From positions 186,001 to 250,000 of the forward strand of contig NZ_JAUKTR010000002.1 in NCBI RefSeq assembly GCF_030504955.1: a stretch of 64,000 bases of DNA, written 5' to 3'. The notes beneath the pieces were generated by a model, which saw only the letters and a list, made by a program, of their open reading frames with translations, was not told where the DNA came from and did no database searches. Origin of the DNA: Peiella sedimenti (GTDB lineage: Bacteria > Pseudomonadota > Alphaproteobacteria > Caulobacterales > Caulobacteraceae). How positions within the stretch are numbered: the stretch's first letter is position 1; the number at the start of each line of letters is the position of its first letter. This document shows, piece by piece, positions 35,103 through 43,673 of this stretch. The position numbers and the translations under genes are program-made.

Positions 35103-35975
35103 TCAGAGCAGGGGCTTGATCGCCGCCCGGGCGGCCGGGCCCACGTCGGGCCGCTTCAGCGCCAGGGCCACATTCGCGCGCAGCAGGCCCACCTTGTCGC
35201 CGCAGTCGTGAGTGTCGCCCTCATACTCATAGGCGGTGAAGCGTTGCGACTTCATCAGGGTCGCCATGGCGTCGGTCAGCTGGATTTCGCCGCCGGCGCC
35301 GCGCGGCTGGGTCTCGAGGATCTCGAAGATTTCCGGCTGCAGGATGTAGCGGCCCGAGATGGACAGGTTGGACGGCGCGGTTCCCTGTGGCGGCTTTTCG
35401 ACCATGCCGCGCATGGCGATCATGCGGCCTTCGCGCCGTTCGGAATCGACCACGCCGTACTTGTGGGTCTCGCTCTCGGGCACGGCCTCGACGCCGATGA
35501 CGTTGCCGCCGGTCAGCTCGTAGGTGCGCACCAGCTGGGCCAGGGCGCCGGGCTCGGCGTCCACGATCACGTCGGGCAGCAGCACGGCGAAGGGCTCATC
35601 GCCGATCACGTGCCGGGCGCACCAGACGGCGTGGCCCAGGCCGTGCGGCGCCATCTGGCGCACGAAGCTCATCTCGCCGGGCTTGGGCAGTTCGGCGCGG
35701 AGGCCTTCCAGCACCTCGGTCTTGCACTTGGCCTCCAGTTGGGCCTCAAGCTCCACGTGGTGGTCGAAATAGTCCTCGATGGCCGCCTTGCCGCGCCCGG
35801 TGACGAAGACGATGTGCTCGATCCCGGCCTCGCGCGCCTCGGCCACGATGTAGGACAGGATCGGCCGGTCCACGACGTTCAGCAGCTCCTTGGGCGTCGT
35901 CTTGCTGCCGGGCAGGACGCGGGTGCCCAGGCCCGCCACCGGCAGAACCGCCTTGCGGATGGGTCGGGATGTCAT
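35103..35975 (-). CDS. galU: UTP-glucose-1-phosphate uridylyltransferase
   Basis: 290 residues. K-A-V-L-P-V-A-G-L-G-T-R (8-19) is the nucleotidyltransferase loop, followed by T-P-K-E-L-L and V-E-K-P-P, all typical of GalU rather than RmlA (which has G-G-x-G-T-R-L and is about the same length). AGGAGA precedes the ATG. It makes UDP-glucose, feeding ugd and the epimerase. Notably it occupies the place where rmlA would be expected beside rmlBCD. Confidence 0.93.
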   Translation of the reverse strand: MTSRPIRKAVLPVAGLGTRVLPGSKTTPKELLNVVDRPILSYIVAEAREAGIEHIVFVTGRGKAAIEDYFDHHVELEAQLEAKCKTEVLEGLRAELPKPGEMSFVRQMAPHGLGHAVWCARHVIGDEPFAVLLPDVIVDAEPGALAQLVRTYELTGGNVIGVEAVPESETHKYGVVDSERREGRMIAMRGMVEKPPQGTAPSNLSISGRYILQPEIFEILETQPRGAGGEIQLTDAMATLMKSQRFTAYEYEGDTHDCGDKVGLLRANVALALKRPDVGPAARAAIKPLL

Positions 35976-36096
35976 GGCGCGTCTCCTAGCTCAGATCGGC
36001 TCTCGTTACCGGCTGGGCGGTCCAGAGAAAAGGCGCGCGGCGTTGTCTTGGCGATTTTCGCTGGGCATACGAGGGGATCAAGTCGAGGCGGGCGAT

Positions 36097-37149
36097 ATGA
36101 TTGTTCCGGTGATCATGTGCGGCGGGTCGGGCAGCCGGCTTTGGCCCCTGTCGACGCCGGACCGGCCCAAGCCCTTCCTGCGCGTCATCGGGGGGCGTTC
36201 GCTGTTTCAGGAAACAGTTCTGCGTCTGACCGGCGAGGGCTTCGCGGCTCCGGTTGTCATTGCGGGCGAGGCGCACGCGGACCTTGTGAAGGCGGACCTG
36301 GCCGAGATCGCGGTGGAGGCCGACCTTATTCTGGAGCCCGTGGCGCGGAACACGGCCCTGGTGGCCGCGGTCGCGGTCCGGCGCGTGGCCGAGACTCATC
36401 CCGGGGCATTGGCCCTCCTGTCGCCCGCCGACCATCTCGTCCACGACGGCGCGGCCTGGCGCGAAGCGGCGCTGGCCGCCTCGGCGGGCGCGCGGGATCG
36501 CATTGTGACCTTCGGCATCCGTCCGACGCGGCCCGAGACCGGCTATGGCTACATCCTTCCCGGAAAGCCGCTTGGCGGGGGACTGCACGCCATCGCCCGT
36601 TTTGAGGAGAAGCCCACCCTCCATCGCGCCGAAGTCCTGCTGCAGGAAGGACAGGCTCTGTGGAACGCGGGCGTCTTCCTGTTCGCGCCCGAAACGGCGC
36701 TGGCCGAGATCGGGCGTCTGGCGCCCCTGGTGGGCGAAGCGGCGGTCGCGAGCCTTAAAAGCGCGCGCCACGTCGGCGGGACGACCGTGCTTGATCCCAA
36801 CGCCCTGGCGGCCTGCCCCTCGGTCTCCTTCGACCACGCGGTCATGCAATCGACCGCCCGCGGCGCCGTCGCGCCCTGCCACATCGAATGGAGCGATGTG
36901 GGCGGCTGGGAGGAGCTGTTGGTGGTGGCGGACCGGGGCGCGGAGTCGGACCGCGTGCTTCTCTCAGCCTCCGACGGGACCTTGGTCTGGACCGAGGATC
37001 GGCCGATCGCCGTCATCGGCGCGCCGGGGCTGGTCGTCGTGAACACGCCTCGCGGAATCTTGATCTGCCATCGGTCCCGCCTGCAGGAGGTCCGCGCGGC
37101 CGCCGAGGCCTTCGGCCAAACTGAAAACGCGGCGAAACTTCACCGTTAA
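36097..37149 (+). CDS. manC: Mannose-1-phosphate guanylyltransferase
   Basis: 350 residues: the G-G-S-G-S-R-L-W-P-L-S loop (9-19) and R-P-K-P-F-L, then A-R-N-T-A, P-A-D-H, F-E-E-K-P and W-N-A-G-V-F-L-F. It makes GDP-mannose. It is the short form, without the C-terminal phosphomannose isomerase cupin. GAGG lies 9 nt before the ATG at 36097. It is divergent from galU across a 121-bp gap that should hold both promoters, and precedes the RTX protease by 114 bp on the same strand. Confidence 0.9.
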   Translation: MIVPVIMCGGSGSRLWPLSTPDRPKPFLRVIGGRSLFQETVLRLTGEGFAAPVVIAGEAHADLVKADLAEIAVEADLILEPVARNTALVAAVAVRRVAETHPGALALLSPADHLVHDGAAWREAALAASAGARDRIVTFGIRPTRPETGYGYILPGKPLGGGLHAIARFEEKPTLHRAEVLLQEGQALWNAGVFLFAPETALAEIGRLAPLVGEAAVASLKSARHVGGTTVLDPNALAACPSVSFDHAVMQSTARGAVAPCHIEWSDVGGWEELLVVADRGAESDRVLLSASDGTLVWTEDRPIAVIGAPGLVVVNTPRGILICHRSRLQEVRAAAEAFGQTENAAKLHR

Positions 37150-37263
37150 GGCCCGGAAAGCGTTGCGCGTTTACCGGCGCAGCGGACGGCGCGCGACCGT
37201 CTGCCCACTTGCGGGGGCCTCGGTTGAAAGGCAGGGTGCGGACGCCCAAAAGGAGACCGCCCC

Positions 37264-40200
37264 ATGTGCTATATCTGCGCCAATATTTCCGGCCAACTTC
37301 GCCAGGGCGGCTTCCTGCCGGGTGAGATCGGCTCCGGCTTCCGTCAGAATGGACAGCGGGAGAGCGATGCGCCCCAGTTCTTCCTGAACGGGGATGACCG
37401 CGGCGACGGCGTCCTGCAGCCGAACGGCAAGACCTCGTTCAGCACCGAGGAGGCGGGCGCTCACATCACCCGCACCAATCACACCTGGGCCGCGGGCCTG
37501 GGTCTGCCGGTGACGGTGACGTTCGCCTTCCGCGCCACCATGCCGGGATCCATCCCGAGCAGCACGGCTACCGATTATTCCCGCTTCACCGAGGCCCAGA
37601 TCATCGTAGCCCTGGCCTCGTTCCAGGCTTGGTCGGATGTGGCCAACATCACCTTCTCGCGGGTCGGTACGGGAACGAGCGGCGAAGGCGCCTATGCGGA
37701 CAACGCCACGATCCTGCTGGCCAACTACGCCAATGGCCAGTCGGGGGCGGCGGCCTTCGCATTCCTGCCCGGAGGAACGGGAGCCGGCGACGCAGCGGGC
37801 GACGTCTGGGTGAACATCAGCCAGACGAACAACTCGACCCTCACCCTGCTGGGCTACGGGACCCAGACGATGACCCACGAGATCGGTCACGCCATCGGCC
37901 TGCGCCACCCCGGCGCCTACAACGCCAGCGAGGGCGGCGGCCCGATCACCTATGCCGGTCAGGCGGAGTATTACGAGGACTCCCGCCAGTATACGGTGAT
38001 GAGCTATTTCGACGAAACCAACACCGGGGCCCAGTTCGGCGCACGCTGGGCCGCCGCGCCCCTCCTGGACGACATCTCCGCGGCCCAGCGCCTTTACGGC
38101 GCCAACCTGACGACCCGGACGGGCGACACCACCTACGGCTTCAACTCCAACACCGATCGCGGCTGGTATTCCGCGTCCGCCTCGACTGACAAGCTGATCT
38201 TCGCCGTCTGGGACGCGGGCGGCAACGACACCTTCGATTTCTCCGGCTACAGCGAAGACGGCACGATCGATCTTCGGCAGACCGCCTTCTCCAGCGTCGG
38301 CGGTCTTGTCGGCAATGTGTCCATCGCCCTGGGCGCAGCCATCGAGAACGCGATCGGGGGCTCCGGGGCCGAGACCATCTGGGGCAACAGCGGCAATAAC
38401 AGCCTGCGCGGCAACGGCGGCAACGACACGATCGACGGGGGGCTGGGCACGGACACCGCTGTCTTCTCGGGCAACCGCGACCAGTACACGATCACGGTCA
38501 ACGGCCAGACCGTGACCGTGACGGGGCCGGACGGCACGGACACCCTGACGAACGTAGAGTTCCTCCAGTTCGCCGACACCCTCATCGCCGCCGGAACGAC
38601 GGGCGGACTGAACGTGGCCGGGGACACTCTCAACAACGTCATCACGGGCACCGCGTTCGGGGATACGCTGCGCGGCCTGGGCGGCAACGACACGCTGAAC
38701 GGCGGTGACGGCGACGACATCCTGGACGGCGGGCGCGGCACGGACACCCTGTCAGGCGGCGCCGGCGTTGACACCGCCAGCTACAGCACCGCGCGCGCCG
38801 GCGTGACGGTGGATCTGTCGGTCACCGTCGCCCAGAACACGGGCGCGAGCACCGGTTCGGACACCCTCAGCAGCATCGAGAATCTGATCGGCAGCGCCTT
38901 CTCGGACACCCTCACGGGCGATGCCGGCGCCAACGAGATCAATGGCAATGGCGGCATCGACGTCCTGAACGGCGGCGGGGGCAACGACGTCCTCCGCGCC
39001 GGAGCGCCGGCCAGCCAGGCCGCCGCGGACGTGGTCAAGGCCCAGGGCACGGTGAACAACTCCATCGCCACCGCGGTGAACATCGACGCCAACTTCGATC
39101 TCGGCAACGACGCGGGGGTCCTGAACGCCACGACCACGCCGCACGCGGTTATCCGCGGCACCGGCCATGGCGGACCGGAATACTATGCCGTCACCGTGGC
39201 GGCGGGCGCCGAATGCCGCTTTGATATCGACGGGGCGAGTTTCGACGCCTACCTCTACATCTATGACGCTGCGGGGAATCTGCTGGCGGCCAATGATGAC
39301 GGCGGCGACAGCGACGGCGCGGCGACGGACTCGCTGCTGACCTACACCTTCGCCACCGGCGGCACCTACTACATCATGGTCAACCGCTGGGTGGACTCCA
39401 GCACCAACGACACGACGCCCGGGCCGGGCGTCCCCGCAGGGGGGACGTACACGCTCAATGTGTCGGTCCCAGGCCACAGTGTGGTCGCCCCGACCCTGAC
39501 CGGCTCCACACTCAACGGCGGCGACGGCGACGATACCCTTCACGGCTCGGCCGGCGCCGACACCTTCAACGGCGGCGCGGGCACGGACACCGCCGTCTAT
39601 GCGGGGAACCGCGCCGCCTACACCATCACCACCGTCAACGGCGTCACCACGATTACCGGCCCGGATGGCTCGGACACCCTGTCCGGCGTGGAGCGGGCCC
39701 AGTTCGCCGATCAGCTGGTGGTCCTCGGGGCCCCGACGGGCGTGACCCTCAACGGCACCGCAAACGGCGACGTTCTCAACGGCACGGAGGGTGACGACAC
39801 GCTCAACGGGCTCGACGGAAACGACACCCTGATCGGGCTTGCAGGCGCCGACCAGCTCAACGGCGGCGCGGGGATCGACGGCGTCAGCTACGCCTCGTCC
39901 AACGCCGGCGTCACGGTCAGCCTGGTCACGGGCGCCGGAGCGGGCGGCCACGCGGCCGGGGATGTCCTGTCATCGATCGAGATCCTGTACGGCTCGGCCT
40001 TCGCGGATACTTTCACCGGCGACGGCGCCGCCAACACCTTCTTCGGGGCCGACGGCCAGGACACGCTGTCCGGCGGCGACGGCAACGACGTGCTGGTCGG
40101 TAATGACCAGATCTTCGTGCAGGAGGCCGACACCCTTATCGGCGGCAACGGCGACGACACCCTCTATGGCGAGAACGTCGATACGCTGAGCGGCGGCGCC

Positions 40201-41529
40201 GGTTTCGACGTCCTGATCGCCGTCAACGCCTACGACTTCACGCTCAACATGGCCGCCACCTCCATCGAGCTGGCCCAGATGGACTTCGGCAACGACAACA
40301 TCAACGCGTCCGGCCAGACGGTGGGCGTGCAGGTCTACGCGTCCGGCGGCAACGACGGCGTTATCGGGTCCGGCTTCAACGACCTGATCTTCGGCGGCGT
40401 CGGCAACGACGTCATCGTCGGCGGCGACGGCGACGACGCCATCGTCGGCGAGGCCGGCGTCGACCAGTTGGACGGCGGCGCGGGCAACGACCGCATCTAC
40501 TTCGACGCCCAGGACAGCTTCGTCTTCGGCGCCGGCGGCTATGACGCGGGCTACATCCTGGCCACCGGCGGATCCGGGGTGATCATCGACATGGGCGCCT
40601 CGTCCCTGGAGTTCATCCAGGACCTGGCCGGCGGCGACGACACCATACTGGCCTCCACCATGACCCAGGCGTTGTACGCGGCGGCGGGCGCCGGCAACGA
40701 CACCGTGGACGGCTCGGCCTATGGCGATGTGGTCTTCGGCGACGGGGGCAATGACGTTCTCAACGGCAACGGCGGCGACGACCGTCTGATCGGCGGCGCG
40801 GGGCTGGACACCCTCTACGGCGGTCTCGGCAACGACGCGCTTTACGGCGGCGCCGGCGACGGCGTTCAGGATGTCTTCCGCTTCGGCGAAGCCGGCGCGG
40901 CCCATGCCGACGCCGTCTATGATTTCGTCCATGGCATCGACAAGATCGACCTCAGCGCCTTTGGCTCGAACTTCGCCGCCGTTTCGATCCTCACCGCAGG
41001 ATCAGACGCGGTCGTCTATCTGAACGGCCAGGTCATCTGCACCGTGGTCGGCGCGGCCGGCACGCTGGACGCCAGCGACTTCATCTTCGTCAGCGCGGCT
41101 CCCGGGCAGGACGGCAAGGACGCCTGGATCGCGGGGACTCCGCTGATCAGCGACGAGATCGAGGGACCCGACGTGCTTCCCGCATGGAGCGGGGCCAAGG
41201 AGCTGCCCGACATTCTGCCGGCCGTGCTCGGCAAGAGCGAGGGACCGGACGTCAGCCCCCTCGCGGAGGACGACGGCGGCCTCGAGATCTGCGGGGGTCC
41301 GACGGAGAAGGCCGAGGATCTGTCGGGCGGCGGCGGTCACATCGGGCCGTTTGGAGACGAAGGCTTCGGCCGTATCCATGACCTGGGCGGCTTCGGGGGC
41401 TTCCAGTTCGACGACTTCCACGGCGGCGGCTTCGACCTGAGGGGCGGCTACGCTAACGGCTGGGGCCTGGGCGGCGACATGTTCGGTGGACGGTCGCACC
41501 TGCAGACGTCCGACTGGACCATTTTCTAG
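37264..41529 (+). CDS. Serralysin-like RTX metalloprotease with PPC insert
   Basis: 1421 residues, large for the M10B family. Zinc motif H-E-I-G-H-A-I-G-L-R-H (205-215) and Met-turn V-M-S-Y (245-248) mark an intact catalytic domain (about 60-290). Glycine-rich calcium-binding repeats (G-G-x-G-x-D) run from about 360 to 580, a pre-peptidase C-terminal (PPC) beta domain follows (about 590-735), then more repeats (about 750-1215) and a typical serralysin end (D-V-F-R-F-G-E-A-G, D-A-S-D-F-I-F at about 1270). A further 140 residues of Gly/Asp/Phe-rich tail follow, ending S-D-W-T-I-F. No Sec signal peptide; export by a PrtD/HlyD-type pair is expected. AAGGAG is 8 nt before the ATG. Confidence 0.93.
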   Translation: MCYICANISGQLRQGGFLPGEIGSGFRQNGQRESDAPQFFLNGDDRGDGVLQPNGKTSFSTEEAGAHITRTNHTWAAGLGLPVTVTFAFRATMPGSIPSSTATDYSRFTEAQIIVALASFQAWSDVANITFSRVGTGTSGEGAYADNATILLANYANGQSGAAAFAFLPGGTGAGDAAGDVWVNISQTNNSTLTLLGYGTQTMTHEIGHAIGLRHPGAYNASEGGGPITYAGQAEYYEDSRQYTVMSYFDETNTGAQFGARWAAAPLLDDISAAQRLYGANLTTRTGDTTYGFNSNTDRGWYSASASTDKLIFAVWDAGGNDTFDFSGYSEDGTIDLRQTAFSSVGGLVGNVSIALGAAIENAIGGSGAETIWGNSGNNSLRGNGGNDTIDGGLGTDTAVFSGNRDQYTITVNGQTVTVTGPDGTDTLTNVEFLQFADTLIAAGTTGGLNVAGDTLNNVITGTAFGDTLRGLGGNDTLNGGDGDDILDGGRGTDTLSGGAGVDTASYSTARAGVTVDLSVTVAQNTGASTGSDTLSSIENLIGSAFSDTLTGDAGANEINGNGGIDVLNGGGGNDVLRAGAPASQAAADVVKAQGTVNNSIATAVNIDANFDLGNDAGVLNATTTPHAVIRGTGHGGPEYYAVTVAAGAECRFDIDGASFDAYLYIYDAAGNLLAANDDGGDSDGAATDSLLTYTFATGGTYYIMVNRWVDSSTNDTTPGPGVPAGGTYTLNVSVPGHSVVAPTLTGSTLNGGDGDDTLHGSAGADTFNGGAGTDTAVYAGNRAAYTITTVNGVTTITGPDGSDTLSGVERAQFADQLVVLGAPTGVTLNGTANGDVLNGTEGDDTLNGLDGNDTLIGLAGADQLNGGAGIDGVSYASSNAGVTVSLVTGAGAGGHAAGDVLSSIEILYGSAFADTFTGDGAANTFFGADGQDTLSGGDGNDVLVGNDQIFVQEADTLIGGNGDDTLYGENVDTLSGGAGFDVLIAVNAYDFTLNMAATSIELAQMDFGNDNINASGQTVGVQVYASGGNDGVIGSGFNDLIFGGVGNDVIVGGDGDDAIVGEAGVDQLDGGAGNDRIYFDAQDSFVFGAGGYDAGYILATGGSGVIIDMGASSLEFIQDLAGGDDTILASTMTQALYAAAGAGNDTVDGSAYGDVVFGDGGNDVLNGNGGDDRLIGGAGLDTLYGGLGNDALYGGAGDGVQDVFRFGEAGAAHADAVYDFVHGIDKIDLSAFGSNFAAVSILTAGSDAVVYLNGQVICTVVGAAGTLDASDFIFVSAAPGQDGKDAWIAGTPLISDEIEGPDVLPAWSGAKELPDILPAVLGKSEGPDVSPLAEDDGGLEICGGPTEKAEDLSGGGGHIGPFGDEGFGRIHDLGGFGGFQFDDFHGGGFDLRGGYANGWGLGGDMFGGRSHLQTSDWTIF

Positions 41530-41548
41530 GACGTCGACCGACGACGAC

Positions 41549-41586
41549 AAAGGGGCCGCCTTCGTGCAGAAGGCGGCCCCTTTTTT
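41549..41586 (+). terminator. Strong rho-independent terminator after the RTX protease
   Basis: A 15-bp perfect stem (41549-41563 with 41569-41583, loop GTGCA) is followed by a T-run to 41586. It lies 20 bp after the protease stop and 30 bp before the end of the convergent glycosyltransferase gene. Confidence 0.95.
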
Positions 41587-41615
41587 ATTGGCCGACGCCT
41601 GGGAGCGGCTGGCGC

Positions 41616-43673
41616 CTATTCGGTCAGGCGCGGCTTGTGGCGCGGGGCCTGGGCCAGAACGCGATCGAAGAAGGCGGCGAACGGCTTGACGCGCTCGGCC
41701 CAGTCCCAGGCCCTGACCTGCTCCAGATTTTCCGCCGACAGGCGCGGCAACAGGCTGCGGTCCCGGTCCAGCCGCCGCAGGGCGTCGGCCATGGCGCCGA
41801 CCGACCGTTCCGGCAGGATGAAATCGTGCTGCATCGGCCCCAGCGCGTCGGGCACGATGCCCACATCGGTGGAGACCACCGGCACGCCGCAGGCCATGGC
41901 CTCCAGCACCGGATTGGGCGTGCCCTCGATCTTGGAGGCGCAGAGCAGAATATCGATCTCCGCGTAATAGCGCGGCATCTCGCTGTGCGGGATGAAGCCG
42001 GTCTGGCGATCGGCGAAATGGGTCTCGATCTCGACCCCCTCTCCCTTCAGCTTCTCCAGCGCCGGCAGGATGATGGTGTGCAGGCCCTTGAAGTCCTCTT
42101 CCTCGGCCGCCCATTTGGAGTTGCCCACCCAGCCCACGCGCAGAGGCCGTCCGTCCGTTTCCGACAAGCGCTGCACGTTGCGGGGGCCAAAGATGGTGGT
42201 GTCCACACCGTCCGGAATGACGTCCATGGGCGGAGCCGCCGCGTAACGGTCCCTGTAGATCCGGTCCAGCTTGTTCGACGAGGTGTAGTAGCCGTCCACG
42301 AACTCGGTCAGCAGCCGGCCGTACCGGTCCTCGGGTCCGTCCAGGAACAGGTGATCGTAAACCGCCGTGGTGACGCGGGTGCCCATCAGCAGGCCCAGAT
42401 AGTCCTCGTCCCGACTGAAGCCGACGCCCCGCCCGTAGGCGCAGGCGTAGTCCGACATCAGCTGGGGGATCGACGGCCGCCAGAAGATGTGGACCAGGTC
42501 CATGCCCCGCGCCATCAGCGGAATCTGCGCGAAGTTGTCCAGGGCGCTGCTCGCCACGACCGTGATGTCGTAGCGGTCCGACAGGTGCTTTTCGATCTGC
42601 CGCGAAATGTTGGCGAAGGCCCAGTTGTCCGTATCCGGAATAAGCAGAAGTTTCGGCCTTGAAGGCGACTGTCCCGCCGCCGCATCCGGAGCCGCTCTCG
42701 CGGACGACGCGCTGCTCTCCAGGCCCAGGGCCTGCTCGCGCTCGGCCAGCCAGCGGTCCACGCCCTGGTTCCAGACCTTGAAGCCGTGCTTGGCCTCGAA
42801 GTAGGCGGCGGATTCTTCGATATAGTTGCGGCGGAAGCGGACCTGCTCGTAGGCCTTGTCGACCTCGGTCTCGGGCGCGGCGTGGTCGTGAACCAGGGCC
42901 GCCAGGGCGCTGCAGCCGACCTTGTAGCCCTCGCGGAACAGCCGGACCGAGAACTCGATGTCCTCAAAGCCGACGAACATGTTGTCGTCGAACTTGCCCA
43001 TCCGCTTGAAGTGCTCGACGTCGAAGATCGACGCCCCACCCATCATGCAGGTGCCCAGGAAAACTTCGCCGGCGACCGGACGCGAGTCCGTGGATTTGCC
43101 GGCCGAGCCGCCGCCCAGGTGGATCTCGCCTTCGGCATAATGGGCGTAGAGGTTGCCCCCGCGCAGGAATACGGTCTGCTCGCCCGGATCGAACAGGGCC
43201 AGGGAGAAGAACCGGCAGCCGATGGCCGCGATCTCCTCCTGCCAGTGCCGCAAGGGGTCCCGGGTGAAGTAGATGTCGTTGTCGACGCTCATCACCCACT
43301 GGGTGTTGACGTGATCGACGCCGCGGTTACGCCCGCCCGCCACGCCGAAGTTCTCGCCCATCTTCACCAGCCGCGTGCGCAGCGGCAGTTCGTCGAGCAT
43401 CTTCTCCAGCTCGGCCAGCTCCTTGGGCTGGGAGCCGTTGTCGATGGCCAGTATCTCGCCCTTGAAGTGGGGGATGTGCTCGGCGACGCTCTTGCACAGC
43501 CGCTCGCTCATGCCCGGCCGGTCCATGGACAGGAACATGATGGTCAGGTGCTCGCCGGACGAGCCGATGTTGGGCCCCTCGACGCGCTCGAACCCTTCGG
43601 CCAGGTACTTGTGCTGCGGCAGGTAGGCGTAGGTCAGCCGCTTGAGGCCTTCGATCAGTTCAACGTCGGACAT
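41616..43673 (-). CDS. Bidomain glycosyltransferase, GT2 joined to GT4
   Basis: 685 residues. The N-terminal GT-A domain (about 40-290) has M-F-L-S-M-D-R-P-G, E-N-F-G-V-A-G-G-R-N and the metal-binding D-N-D, plus F-V-G-F-E-D-I-E-F as the late acidic motif. A linker (about 330-345) leads to a GT-B domain (about 345-675) with V-G-W-V-G-N-S-K-W and the retaining E-G-T-P-N-P-V-L-E-A (E-x7-E). Such a protein could add two sugars in sequence. The ATG at 43673 overlaps the stop of the coiled-coil gene (ATGA), implying coupled synthesis; the frame upstream to 43826 is discarded. Confidence 0.88.
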   Translation of the reverse strand: MSDVELIEGLKRLTYAYLPQHKYLAEGFERVEGPNIGSSGEHLTIMFLSMDRPGMSERLCKSVAEHIPHFKGEILAIDNGSQPKELAELEKMLDELPLRTRLVKMGENFGVAGGRNRGVDHVNTQWVMSVDNDIYFTRDPLRHWQEEIAAIGCRFFSLALFDPGEQTVFLRGGNLYAHYAEGEIHLGGGSAGKSTDSRPVAGEVFLGTCMMGGASIFDVEHFKRMGKFDDNMFVGFEDIEFSVRLFREGYKVGCSALAALVHDHAAPETEVDKAYEQVRFRRNYIEESAAYFEAKHGFKVWNQGVDRWLAEREQALGLESSASSARAAPDAAAGQSPSRPKLLLIPDTDNWAFANISRQIEKHLSDRYDITVVASSALDNFAQIPLMARGMDLVHIFWRPSIPQLMSDYACAYGRGVGFSRDEDYLGLLMGTRVTTAVYDHLFLDGPEDRYGRLLTEFVDGYYTSSNKLDRIYRDRYAAAPPMDVIPDGVDTTIFGPRNVQRLSETDGRPLRVGWVGNSKWAAEEEDFKGLHTIILPALEKLKGEGVEIETHFADRQTGFIPHSEMPRYYAEIDILLCASKIEGTPNPVLEAMACGVPVVSTDVGIVPDALGPMQHDFILPERSVGAMADALRRLDRDRSLLPRLSAENLEQVRAWDWAERVKPFAAFFDRVLAQAPRHKPRLTE

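Noticed and set aside
38340..40870. Repeated DNA in the RTX gene that could be mistaken for a tandem-repeat array or CRISPR
   Set aside because: The repeats are irregular, in frame, and encode G-G-x-G-x-D calcium-binding units of the protease.
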